Shown: in pieces, positions 17,690 through 26,726 of the stretch
How positions within the stretch are numbered: position 1 is the first letter of the stretch
Layout of the letters: each line of letters begins with the position of its first letter
DNA from: Cellvibrio sp.
GTDB taxonomy: Bacteria > Pseudomonadota > Gammaproteobacteria > Pseudomonadales > Cellvibrionaceae
Length of the DNA stretch: 64,000 bases
Reading direction: 5' to 3'
Assembly: GCA_016712405.1 (NCBI GenBank)
Contig: JADJRD010000014.1
Location: 744,001-808,000 of the forward strand
Program-made: the position numbers and the translations under genes
Notes under the pieces: generated by a model
Database searches by the model: none
What the model saw: only the letters and a program-made list of their open reading frames with translations
What the model was told of the DNA's origin: nothing

Positions 17690-20545
17690 ATGAGTTCAAA
17701 ATACACACACCCTTTATTTAAAATCAGTCTTTTAAGCCTTGCTGTGACCTCCGTTATGGTACAAGCACAAGACGCTCCCACAGTCGACGAAGAAGAGATT
17801 GTGGTGACTGGCTATAGAGGAGCTCTGCAAAATTCTACTGAAGCCAAACGAAATTCTTTGGGTTTTACCGATGAAGTCTTCGCGGATGATATAGGCAAAA
17901 TGCCAAGCCAAAACCTGGCGGAATCGTTGAGTCGTATTCCTGGTGTGCGTATAAATCGTGATGTCGATGGTGCAGGACAACAAATTTCAGTTCGTGGATT
18001 GGGTCCTAACTTTACCAAGGTTGCGCTCAATGGCAATTCAATGTCAGTTGCATCAACAGGTTCACTTGATGCGGGTAACCGTAACCGTGAAGTTGACTTG
18101 GATATGTTCCCCACTGAACTCTTTAGTAGTCTGAGTGTGGATAAAACATCCAAATCCCGTCATTTGGAAGGCGGTGTATCAGGGTATGTGAATATGCGTA
18201 CTCTTCGTCCTTCTGATTTAGATGAAGGTCATACTATTAAATTCGCAGCAGAAGGTGGCTACAACGAAACTGCCTCTGCACTGAACCCCAAAATTGCCGC
18301 TACCTATGCCTACAATGGTGATTCTTTTGGTGCATTGATCAGTTTGGTTAGCAAAAGTAATGAAAGCAGACAAGATGGTTACGAACACGATTCACCTTTT
18401 GTGGATGGTTGCTCCAAGGCAGTTGGTGTCACCTGTGCAGGTGGGGACAATGCCTTTGATTACACTGATATAGCTTCTGCTGATTATGTCGCGACACACC
18501 CAGGTGTGACTTTGGGCAGTACTTTGGATTTATTGGCTACATCTGGATTGACTGCAGCGCAGCTAGACTCTTTCACTATGCCTCGTATTGCCAGAATCAT
18601 GACTAAATCGGGCACCAAGGATTCTTTCTCAGGACTGATGTCATTGGAATTTAGTGCATCAGACAGTCTTAACTTTGCGTTGGATGTTATGCATTCGGAA
18701 GCTGATAACGAGTTCGAACGTACTGAAGCCATGTTGATCTATCGTAATAGTCGATTGGCAAATGACTTGGCAACTATCCCTGAAAACATAGTGATCGAAA
18801 ATGTGAGTGATGGCACCAACTCACAAAATCGTATTGTGAGCGGTACCTTTTACAGTGCGCGTCCGTTTGTGGGGACTCGTCTCAATATTGAAGAGCTGTC
18901 ATTCACTTCCTATATGCCAAGTGTTAGCTGGAAAGCTACAGATACTTTTGCTGTTGATCTCTCTTACAGTAAAACTGAATCTGATTTCGAGCGTGATGAG
19001 CCTTATGTGTTGTATTACGGTCCAGAAGGTACAGTTGATTTTTCTTATGATAGCGGTTCAAAAGTTCCCCAATTAGGGTTTAGTCGAGACCTTTCTGTGC
19101 CAACAGGGGGTTGGACTTTAGCCGCCACAGCGGGTACTCCGGATTTGCGTTTTGCCAGAGGTTTTAGAGATACCGAAACCGAAGGTGTTCATCTGGACTT
19201 CAAACTGGGTGAAGATCCTGAAAGAAACGGCATCTTGTTTGGTTTCTCATCTGATGAGGTGAGTTCAAACATGGATGGGCTGAGTGGTTCTACCTTCCGT
19301 ACCTATGCCACTACCAATGCACCTGACATGGTGACCAATTGGGAGTCTTACATGACGGCAGCGCCTTACAACAATATTGGTACTGAAGTTGATGGTTATA
19401 AAGGAGTCAGTGGAATCGCGGTAATTGACTGGGCGAAATACAAAAGCGCAATCCGTTATGATGAATACGTTCCGACACCAGCAGCCTCAGACCAATTTGC
19501 TGGAATTGTGGGTGATATAGCGGAAAAAACTACTGCTGTTTATATCGAAGCTAATACTGAATCGGAAGTCGCTGGGCGCACACTGCGCACTAACTCAGGT
19601 GTACGTTTGGTGGACACTGATCAAAACGTGGCTACCTTAACGGGTACTGCAGAAGCTGAATACAGCCGCCTGCTGCCTTCTTTCAGTATGGTCTATGACA
19701 TTACTGATGACATTAAAGCCAGGGCGAGTGCATCTCGCGGATTGACCCGTGCCAATCCAAGTCAAATGCTGCCTAGTACTGCGTGGTCGGGTAATGCCAT
19801 TGATTCTGTAAGATCAGGCAATCCCCAGCTTTCACCTTTCGAATCAACCAACTTTGATTTTGGTGGTGAGTGGTATTTCTCGGAGTTTGGTTATGTAGGT
19901 GTCAACTACTACGAGAAAGATTTATCGGGATTCCCAGTTGATCGTCAAAGCTCAATGAAGTTTGCCGACCTGACAACATTGGGTATTAATACCAGTAATC
20001 TCTCCGCTGAACAGCAAAATCAATTGACCGCTTGCGGTGGCCCAACCAGTTGTAATGTGGGTGTCACCAAGCCAGTTAATATTGAAGGCACTGTGACGCT
20101 AAGCGGCACTGAAGTGACTTGGGTTCAACCTTTGGACTTTGTTGTTGAAGGTTTGGGTTTCAATGCCAGCGCCAACCAAATTGATCAGGAAGCCACTAAT
20201 GGTCAAGTATTGCCGGGCATTTCAGACTCTTTAAGCATGACCGTGTTTTATGAGAATGAAAGCTTCCAAACCCGCGTCACTTATTACCATCAAGATTCTT
20301 CCGACACAGGCACGCGCCTCTGGGGCAGAGCCTTGAATGGTGTGTATAACTACGATCGCACGCAAATTGATTTATCAGCGAGTTATAACCTTCCTTTCTT
20401 GGCTGATAACAATTTAGTGCTGACATTTGATGCATACAACCTGACCAACGAGCCAGTTGCAACTTATGTGAATGACACCAGTCGTACTTATCGCGCTTAC
20501 TATCCCGGTGCAACTTACACCTTCGGTATAAGCGGTAAGTTCTAA
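17690..20545 (+). CDS. TonB-dependent outer-membrane receptor
   Basis: A 951-residue receptor that would import a substrate across the outer membrane using TonB energy. A signal peptide ends near VMVQA. A TonB-box-like EEIVVTGYRG follows, then a plug domain (IGKMPSQNLAESLSRIPGV, ISVRGLGPNFTKVALNG) and a 22-strand-type barrel ending in YTFGISGKF with the terminal aromatic expected for BAM insertion. The SLSRIPGV and VRGLGP patterns suit the TIGR01782 class common in carbohydrate-degrading proteobacteria. Two internal Cys pairs (near residues 241/250 and 783/788) may form disulfides. It is divergent from ydiJ and ends in a terminator. The GntR regulator downstream suggests a sugar or sugar acid, but no substrate can be assigned. 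Confidence 0.88.
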   Translation: MSSKYTHPLFKISLLSLAVTSVMVQAQDAPTVDEEEIVVTGYRGALQNSTEAKRNSLGFTDEVFADDIGKMPSQNLAESLSRIPGVRINRDVDGAGQQISVRGLGPNFTKVALNGNSMSVASTGSLDAGNRNREVDLDMFPTELFSSLSVDKTSKSRHLEGGVSGYVNMRTLRPSDLDEGHTIKFAAEGGYNETASALNPKIAATYAYNGDSFGALISLVSKSNESRQDGYEHDSPFVDGCSKAVGVTCAGGDNAFDYTDIASADYVATHPGVTLGSTLDLLATSGLTAAQLDSFTMPRIARIMTKSGTKDSFSGLMSLEFSASDSLNFALDVMHSEADNEFERTEAMLIYRNSRLANDLATIPENIVIENVSDGTNSQNRIVSGTFYSARPFVGTRLNIEELSFTSYMPSVSWKATDTFAVDLSYSKTESDFERDEPYVLYYGPEGTVDFSYDSGSKVPQLGFSRDLSVPTGGWTLAATAGTPDLRFARGFRDTETEGVHLDFKLGEDPERNGILFGFSSDEVSSNMDGLSGSTFRTYATTNAPDMVTNWESYMTAAPYNNIGTEVDGYKGVSGIAVIDWAKYKSAIRYDEYVPTPAASDQFAGIVGDIAEKTTAVYIEANTESEVAGRTLRTNSGVRLVDTDQNVATLTGTAEAEYSRLLPSFSMVYDITDDIKARASASRGLTRANPSQMLPSTAWSGNAIDSVRSGNPQLSPFESTNFDFGGEWYFSEFGYVGVNYYEKDLSGFPVDRQSSMKFADLTTLGINTSNLSAEQQNQLTACGGPTSCNVGVTKPVNIEGTVTLSGTEVTWVQPLDFVVEGLGFNASANQIDQEATNGQVLPGISDSLSMTVFYENESFQTRVTYYHQDSSDTGTRLWGRALNGVYNYDRTQIDLSASYNLPFLADNNLVLTFDAYNLTNEPVATYVNDTSRTYRAYYPGATYTFGISGKF

Positions 20546-20571
20546 TTTTATCGTCAGAGTTCCACCCCTTT

Positions 20572-20597
20572 AACCCCTGTATAACAGGGGTTTTTTA
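20572..20597 (+). terminator. Rho-independent terminator after the TonB receptor
   Basis: A perfect 9 bp stem (AACCCCTGT, loop ATA, ACAGGGGTT; 20572-20592) is followed by a T-run. It lies 27 bases after the receptor stop. Confidence 0.9.
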
Positions 20598-20636
20598 TTT
20601 GGGAGAAACGGCAAGCACGACTAAACAAAATAAAAG

Positions 20637-20667
20637 CAAAAAAAATGGCGGATCCAAGATCCGCCAT
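20637..20667 (-). terminator. Terminator-like hairpin facing the minus strand
   Basis: A perfect 10 bp stem (ATGGCGGATC, loop CAA, GATCCGCCAT; 20645-20667) has a run of T only on its minus-strand 3' side. No minus-strand gene lies upstream of it. It may be an insulating terminator or the end of an unannotated minus-strand small RNA from the 20670-20820 interval. Confidence 0.6.
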
Positions 20668-20712
20668 AAATTAGGTCAAACACAAACTCAAAGCCGACTC
20701 TCGCCGACTTGC

Positions 20713-20722
20713 ATACTAGTAT
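20713..20722. promoter_or_regulatory. Palindrome upstream of the GntR gene
   Basis: ATACTAGTAT is a perfect 10 bp palindrome about 100 bases before the regulator start, within an AT-rich stretch that could be a promoter. It shares the ACTAGT core with GCACTAGTGC upstream of the TonB receptor. A role as autoregulatory operator is inference. Confidence 0.3.
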
Positions 20723-20820
20723 ATATAAGCTAATATCAAATGCAAAGTAAAAAATGAAACTTGTTCAAAAACATTTGTTTTATACTGCGACAAACTTGAC
20801 TCTGAGGATTAAACGACGTC

Positions 20821-21537
20821 ATGGCCAGACAAGCCCCATTTTCCCTAAATACACAAGCCAAGGAATTATCCTTTGATCGCCCTGCGGCGAGTCAAATATT
20901 CGGTTTTGTTCGTGATGCTATTGTGAGTATGGAATTACAGCCCGGCCAACTGATTTCGGAAACAGCATTGGCACAGCAATTTGGTGTAAGTAGAACGCCA
21001 GTGCGTGAGGCATTAATTCAATTGTCGAACATTGGTTTTGTTGAGGTTCTGCCCCAGCGTGGGACCTACGTTACCAAGTTAAGCATGGCTAAAATTTTTG
21101 AAGCACAATTTATTCGAGAGGCATTGGAAGTTGCCGTAGTCAGTAATTTGGCAGGATTTGAAGAGGAATTGCGCAACCAGGTTGTGGGTGAATGTGAAAA
21201 AATTGTCAATGAGCAAAAAGAGGCTTCTGCGGATGATGACTCCTTAGCTTTTCAAAATTTAGATGATAAATTTCATCAGTCATTGGCTATTTTCACGCAT
21301 CATCTACGCACCGCTGAGTTGATAGAAGCTGAAAAAGCGCATATGGATAGAGTTCGAAATCTGAGTTTGCATATGAGTGGTCAATACAAGCGTGTGTTGA
21401 ATCAACATGCTGCCATCATCAAAGCGATTAAATCAGGCTCACCTGATAAAGCTGCTACGGCCATGAGCGTCCATCTACAGGATGTATTTACTGTTCTTGA
21501 GCTAATTCCTAAAGAGCATCCAGAATATTTTGCTTGA
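20821..21537 (+). CDS. GntR-family (FCD) transcriptional regulator
   Basis: The 238-residue protein has an N-terminal winged HTH at about residues 20-90 (ISETALAQQFGVSRTPVREA), the hallmark of GntR regulators, and an all-helical FCD ligand domain. The FCD metal-site pattern is visible as DDKFHQSL and later HMSGQYKRVLNQHAAI and HLQDVF. FCD members usually respond to sugar acids, hydroxy acids or similar carboxylates. It lies just after the TonB receptor and may control it. A terminator follows, so it is monocistronic. Confidence 0.9.
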   Translation: MARQAPFSLNTQAKELSFDRPAASQIFGFVRDAIVSMELQPGQLISETALAQQFGVSRTPVREALIQLSNIGFVEVLPQRGTYVTKLSMAKIFEAQFIREALEVAVVSNLAGFEEELRNQVVGECEKIVNEQKEASADDDSLAFQNLDDKFHQSLAIFTHHLRTAELIEAEKAHMDRVRNLSLHMSGQYKRVLNQHAAIIKAIKSGSPDKAATAMSVHLQDVFTVLELIPKEHPEYFA

Positions 21538-21559
21538 ATCATTAAGTTGATCTAAAAAA

Positions 21560-21587
21560 GGGTGCAGTGATTGCGCCCTTTTTTTTT
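21560..21587 (+). terminator. Rho-independent terminator after the GntR gene
   Basis: Stem GGGTGC/GCGCCC (21560-21578, one G-T pair, 7-base loop) followed by nine T. It starts 23 bases after the regulator stop. Confidence 0.85.
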
Positions 21588-21760
21588 AGAATGGAAAAAG
21601 CCAGCTGAATCTACACCCTCAAACCAGGCAATTAAATTTGCATTTCATATTTCAATCCGTGGGTTTTGACAATTGTCAGTAATTTGCCATGACGGCTTTG
21701 TCTGGCAACTTGGCTTAATCACGCATAAACTTTACTCAATCACTAAATCTGGATTCCCTT

Positions 21761-22870
21761 ATGCAAGTAGCATCCAACCCCGCAAAGTGTGTAGATCCCT
21801 ATAGATCCCGCAGTTGGATCTGGCTGATATTTAGCATTTACTACTTTATTCCTCTTTATTATGTGCGTTATTCAGCATGGGAAATTGGTTTGCAAATAAT
21901 TGCCTATATTGGCTTTATCACACTCTATATGTGGACATTCAAGTTGCCCCGATCCAAAGGGTGGATTCCAATAAGCTTGATTACACTTATCGCTGTAGGT
22001 ATTTCACCTATCACTGTTGGTTCCAGTACTTTTTTTTCTTTCTTGGGGGTGTTGATAGGGTTTACTTATACAACTCGAATTCTGTTAATACTAATGAGTG
22101 GTTATGTAGCGATTATTTTGTTATTTCAATTATTTTTATACGACAACATTCCATTTCAATTTTTTGGATTGCCCGCATTGATGGGATTAATCACCACCAG
22201 TGTTGTTGGTTTTATGGAAAAACTGCGTGAAGAAAATCGTATTCAAACCTTAAAGAGCAAGCAGGAAATTGAGCAGCTGGCGGTTATTGCTGAGCGCGAA
22301 AGAATCGCACGTGACCTGCATGATATTTTAGGTCACACACTTTCGAGTATTGCATTAAAAGCAGAGCTTGCTGAAAAATTGTTGTCGCAAGAGAAGGTGG
22401 TTGATGCCAAAGAACATATACGTGATTTACACCAAATTGCACGCAACAGTTTAAGTTTGGTGAGACAAACAGTTTCCGGATATAAACATCGTGGTCTTAC
22501 GGGTGAAGTAATTGATCTCTGTGAAAAAATTCGTCAACAAGGATTTATCGTGGATTTGCGCGGAAATATCCCCAGATTGACTGCGCGTGCCGAAACCGCT
22601 GTCATTCTTGCATTAACTGAATTCACAACGAATTTGTTGCGACACAGTAATGCATCACATTGTGAAATTCATTTTGTTGATGATGACAATAGCCTTCACA
22701 TCTGTGTTCAGGATAACGGCAAGGTCAAACAAATCGAACAAGGAAACGGACTGCAGGGTATTCAAGAGCGACTGGCTGCGATAGCCGGTGAATTGTTGAT
22801 TGATATCACTAACGGATGTCGTTTTGACATTCGTCTCCCTAAATCCGAAATTATTCAGGCGGCACCATGA
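21761..22870 (+). CDS. DesK-like sensor histidine kinase
   Basis: The 369-residue protein has about five hydrophobic segments in its first 150 residues, then a HisKA_3 dimerisation domain with ERIARDLHDILGHTL, where His187 is the expected phosphorylation site, and a HATPase_c domain including ALTEFTTNLLRHSNASHC and GNGLQGIQERLAAI. This is the layout of DesK, which senses membrane thickness or fluidity in Bacillus. The stop overlaps the response regulator start (ATGA). No fatty-acid desaturase is nearby, so the output is unknown. Confidence 0.88.
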   Translation: MQVASNPAKCVDPYRSRSWIWLIFSIYYFIPLYYVRYSAWEIGLQIIAYIGFITLYMWTFKLPRSKGWIPISLITLIAVGISPITVGSSTFFSFLGVLIGFTYTTRILLILMSGYVAIILLFQLFLYDNIPFQFFGLPALMGLITTSVVGFMEKLREENRIQTLKSKQEIEQLAVIAERERIARDLHDILGHTLSSIALKAELAEKLLSQEKVVDAKEHIRDLHQIARNSLSLVRQTVSGYKHRGLTGEVIDLCEKIRQQGFIVDLRGNIPRLTARAETAVILALTEFTTNLLRHSNASHCEIHFVDDDNSLHICVQDNGKVKQIEQGNGLQGIQERLAAIAGELLIDITNGCRFDIRLPKSEIIQAAP

Positions 22871-23463
22871 AAATTTTACTCGCAGAAGATCAAGCCATGG
22901 TGCGAGGTGCGCTAGCAGCATTACTGGGAATGGAAAAAGGTTTTGAGGTGACCCAAGCTGAGGATGGCGATAAAGCGCTTCAATGTTTAAAACAAAATAC
23001 GTTTGATATTTTGCTCACTGATATTGAGATGCCAGGCCGTTCGGGACTTGAATTAGCACAATGGGTGTTACAACACAAAATTCCTACTAAAACGATCATC
23101 ATCACCACTTTTGGTCGCGCGGGTTATATTCGCCGTGCAATTGATATGGGGGTGAGTGGATTTTTATTAAAAGATTCTCCTTCCGATGAATTGATTCAGG
23201 CGATTTATCGTATACGCGATGGCAAGCGCGTCATTGATGGCGAATTGGCGATGATGGCATTAGGTGAAACTGACCTCCTGAATGATAAAGAAAGGCGTTC
23301 GTTGCGTTTGGCTTCTGAAGGTAAAACGACAGCTGAAATAGCTGTGACTCTGCATTTGTCTGAGGGGACTGTTCGTAATTATCTTTCAGAGGCAATAGCT
23401 AAACTGAATGCCGCCAACCGAGTTGACGCGGCTAGAATTGCGCGTCAAAAAGGGTGGATTTGA
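22867..23463 (+). CDS. DesR-like NarL-family response regulator
   Basis: The 198-residue protein has an N-terminal receiver with Asp52 in LLTDIEMPG as the expected phosphoacceptor, an acidic pair in LLAEDQA and a Lys in FLLKDSP. The C-terminal LuxR-type HTH contains TTAEIAVTLHLSEGTVRNYL. It is translationally coupled to the kinase and must be its partner. It converges with the apbE gene, with no strong terminator between. Confidence 0.92.
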   Translation: MKILLAEDQAMVRGALAALLGMEKGFEVTQAEDGDKALQCLKQNTFDILLTDIEMPGRSGLELAQWVLQHKIPTKTIIITTFGRAGYIRRAIDMGVSGFLLKDSPSDELIQAIYRIRDGKRVIDGELAMMALGETDLLNDKERRSLRLASEGKTTAEIAVTLHLSEGTVRNYLSEAIAKLNAANRVDAARIARQKGWI

Positions 23464-23494
23464 TTTTTTAAACTTTGAATGGTTTGCCAAGAAA

Positions 23495-24565
23495 TCAAGG
23501 CTCACTCAAAAGAATTCCTTTTAAATCATTTAAGTTTTGAGAATTTCGTTCAACCAATTTCCCATTGTTGTCATCAATAAATAAAGCAGCAATTTGGTTT
23601 TGATCGGCGACTTTCAATCCCTCTTTTGAGCCTAAGCACAGCAGGGCAGTGGACCAAGCATCGGCGATGGTAGGGTCAGGATTTAAAACAGCAACCGATA
23701 CTGTATTGTGTTCGATGGGGTTTCCCGATCTGGCATCGATTATGTGGCTGTAACGTTTACCTTTGCTATCGAAATAATGGCGATATGTGCCTGACGCCAT
23801 CAATGCGTAAGGTTCACCGGAATCGAATGACACAATCTTGTGAAGTTTGCGTTCGTTGGGCAGTGGCTTTTCCAGTGCAATTTTCCAGGGCTCCCCGTCG
23901 GATTTTTTCCCCTTAATTTTTAATTCCCCACCGATTTCCACTAAATAACTCTCGACTTTATGATTTTCTAAAATCGCTGCCATACGTGAGACGGTATAGC
24001 CTTGGCCAATTGATGAAATATCAAAACGTAATTTTGGAAATTTTTTGCGAAGATGTGTGGCATCAACAGTTTCCAGATAATTCATACCAACCGTTGACAT
24101 AGCCAATGACAAGTCTTCTTCTGATGGCGGAGAAAAAACGTCGTTTTTAAATCCCCATAAATCAAATAAAGGCTTAATTGTTAAATCGTAACAGCCATTA
24201 CTGGCTTGATAAACACTGCGTGCCTGTTCAACCAGTTTAACCATTTCAGGGTCAACAGATTGTGGTGCGTCAGTTTGATTAGCATTGAACTTTTCAATAT
24301 CGGAATCATCCCGATAATTAGAGAGAGTTAAGTCGATACGTTCAAATTCCGCAGCGATTTGTTGTTCAATCTCTTTCGGGTTAACTTTGTGTTCCGCTGC
24401 AGGTAAATAAGTAATGTGATAGCTGGTGCCTTGCGCGAATCCTTCCAGTTTTTGCATGTCGGATGTTGATTGATCACAAGCCGAGAGTGATGCTAACAAA
24501 ACTAAACTGATTAATTTCTTGGGTATTGAAAAAAGATGATCAGAGTTTGCGTTGGTGGCTTTCAT
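23495..24565 (-). CDS. apbE: ApbE-family FAD:protein FMN transferase (lipoprotein)
   Basis: ApbE enzymes attach FMN covalently to Ser/Thr of exported redox proteins using FAD. The protein has a lipoprotein signal (LLASLSAC), so it should be membrane-anchored in the periplasm. Family motifs are present: GTSYHITY, LTIKPLFDLWGF, FDISSIGQGYTVSRM, EIGGELKIKG, and YSHIIDARSGNP with metal-binding residues. Start choice: ATG 24565 gives a clean lipoprotein signal of 356 residues in all; a TTG at 24598 overlapping rdgC would add 11. It lies directly behind rdgC, an unusual partner. No obvious flavinylation substrate is in the window. Confidence 0.88.
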   Translation of the reverse strand: MKATNANSDHLFSIPKKLISLVLLASLSACDQSTSDMQKLEGFAQGTSYHITYLPAAEHKVNPKEIEQQIAAEFERIDLTLSNYRDDSDIEKFNANQTDAPQSVDPEMVKLVEQARSVYQASNGCYDLTIKPLFDLWGFKNDVFSPPSEEDLSLAMSTVGMNYLETVDATHLRKKFPKLRFDISSIGQGYTVSRMAAILENHKVESYLVEIGGELKIKGKKSDGEPWKIALEKPLPNERKLHKIVSFDSGEPYALMASGTYRHYFDSKGKRYSHIIDARSGNPIEHNTVSVAVLNPDPTIADAWSTALLCLGSKEGLKVADQNQIAALFIDDNNGKLVERNSQNLNDLKGILLSEP

Positions 24566-24594
24566 ATTAGTCGCTCGCTTTATGTATATGTCAA

Positions 24595-25503
24595 TCAATC
24601 GGTGGATTCTATCCCGCCAAATTGTTTAATAATGGTTTTGATCAATGCATCCAATTCCAACGCCATAATCGAAAAATCCAAATCAAATTGTTCGGCTTTG
24701 GTTTCGGGTTGTCGTTCATTGCTTGGATCGGTGATATCACCTTCAAACTTTAAACGTTTAATTGCACATTGTTCATCTATTAGAAGATGTACGGATTCTT
24801 TCCAGAGTAAAGTTAATTTGTTTACCTGCATGCCTAAATCCAGATGATTGCGAATTTCACTGGCGGTGAGATCCTGCTTTTTACAGCGAATAATTCGGCC
24901 ATCTTTGTTGGCAATTAATTCACATTCATCACCTAACTCTAATTCACTGCCGACATTGGCTTCGCGTAACCAACGCGTCATAATTTGTGTGGGCAAATGT
25001 TTTGTGGTGAGCGGTATACTCGGTAAACTTCCCAGTGCTTCACGCAATTTGCTCATTAAATCTTCTGCTCTTTTTGCGGAAGCACTGTTGACTATTATCC
25101 AATTGGCTTTTGGATCGATATAAGCAAAATCCAAACGTGATCGGGTAAAGGCTTTTGGCAATAAAGAAAAAATAACTTCGTCCTTTAAACTCTGTTTTTC
25201 CTTTCTGCTCAGTTTTCGCTGTTCGGCATTTTCAATGCTCAGCGTTTTTTCTTCTATTTGTTCTTTGATCACTCCGCTCGGTAGAATTTTTTCCTGACGT
25301 TTGGCGCAGATCATCATTCTGCCGTTTGTCGAATGTACCAGCTCTTCCGAATCTCTTCCCAAGGGTGAAGTGAATCCATATCGAAACAGATCAAGACTTC
25401 CGCAAGGATTAAAAACAAAGGCATCTAATTTTTCATTCAGTTCTTGGTGTGTCAGTGTCCAGGGTTGAGTTAAACGAAATACACGTAAATTTTTAAACCA
25501 CAT
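24595..25503 (-). CDS. rdgC: RdgC, recombination-associated protein
   Basis: RdgC is a ring-forming DNA-binding protein that modulates RecA. The 302-residue protein begins MWFKNLRVFRLTQPW, the family signature, contains FYGF-like LFRYGFTSPLG, and has FDLDFSIMALELDALI near its end. Length is normal. It lies 24 bases after the AI-2E transporter start-proximal end on the same strand and directly before apbE, possibly as one operon. Confidence 0.93.
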   Translation of the reverse strand: MWFKNLRVFRLTQPWTLTHQELNEKLDAFVFNPCGSLDLFRYGFTSPLGRDSEELVHSTNGRMMICAKRQEKILPSGVIKEQIEEKTLSIENAEQRKLSRKEKQSLKDEVIFSLLPKAFTRSRLDFAYIDPKANWIIVNSASAKRAEDLMSKLREALGSLPSIPLTTKHLPTQIMTRWLREANVGSELELGDECELIANKDGRIIRCKKQDLTASEIRNHLDLGMQVNKLTLLWKESVHLLIDEQCAIKRLKFEGDITDPSNERQPETKAEQFDLDFSIMALELDALIKTIIKQFGGIESTD

Positions 25504-25527
25504 TAATTCTTTTCCCGTTAATCACTG

Positions 25528-26645
25528 TTATGAATTTTGTTCTTTTTCTAAATTGGTGTCTTGCTGAATTGGGTTTTCATTTGGTGCGCTAGTTTCATCT
25601 GGCGCTAATAAATTTATTTCACGAATAAAGATACCCCAAAAGGCGATAAATAAAGCCGCGACTAATGGGCCTATGACGAAACCGTTGATACCAAATAATC
25701 CTATTCCGCCAAGAGTGGATAGCAGTACCAAATAATCAGGTAATTTAGTATCCCGGCCTACTAAAATCGGGCGCAACACATTATCAACCAAGCCAATAAC
25801 GCCAACACCAAATACAGTTAAAATAATGGCATGGGTGTGTTCGCCAGCAGCGACTAAATAGAGTGCAACCGGTGCCCAAATTAATGCTGGGTAACGGCAG
25901 GAATTAATGACGCAAAGGCCATTAATACTCCCCAAAGCAAAGCCCCGGGAATACCTAAAAACCAAAAAATGAGTCCGCCTAAAGTACCTTGCACCAAAGC
26001 AACCACCAAATTACCTTTAATGGTTGCTCGTGTGACTTCACCAAATTTTGCAAAAAGTAAGCGTTCGCGAGCATCGCCCAAGGGTAAAGCACGAATGAGT
26101 AGTTCCAGTAATTTTGTGCCATCGCGCAATAAGAAAAAAGTGAGATATAACATCAAACAAATATTCAGTATTAATGTGAAAGTATCTTGACCAACACTGA
26201 TTGCTTGCTGCGCTAAAAATTTGCCGCTGCTCATGGCGAATTGCATGGCGGTCTCTTTTATTTTGGTAATATCGATGCCAAATCTTTCCAGAAAAATTTG
26301 TATGCCGGGAAATGCAGTGCGAATTTTTTCAATTTGTTGAGCAGGATTAATTTCGCCGGATTGCATTAACTGATAAATGGCAGCGCCTTCACTAATAATC
26401 GATGCCGTTAAAATGATTACAGGTAATATGACAATTAAAATACAGACAATGAGTGTGATAAAGGCGGTTAAATTGATTCGACCTGTAAAGTGTTTTAGTA
26501 GGCGCTGTTGTAATGGGTAAAAAATGACAGCAATCGCGCAAGCCCAAAAAATAGTGCCAAAAAAAGGTTTAAGAATCAGAATAAAACCCAGTGACACAAG
26601 AAATAAGAAAAAGAGAAAGGTAGTCGTTTCCAGTTTCTGTTGCAT
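25528..26645 (-). pseudogene. AI-2E family transporter, frameshifted
   Basis: Two frames make one polytopic membrane protein. The 5' frame (26645 to about 25893) has several hydrophobic segments and the family segment LGIPGALLWGVLMAF, and stops at SLIPAVTQH. The other frame continues with PALIWAPVALYLVAAG and the conserved GVIGLVDNVLRPILVGR and LVLLSTLGGIGLFGI. One missing base near 25891 explains the break; adding it gives about 372 residues, normal for the family. Relatives (YdiK, PerM, TqsA) are permeases of varied or unknown substrate. Confidence 0.85.
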
Positions 26646-26726
26646 GGCATGGTTCTCGTAGAGCCTGGAGTGGGCCGGAGGGTAGAATTTGTCAGCTCGG
26701 AAATATACGTGACTGCGATGCAGGTG

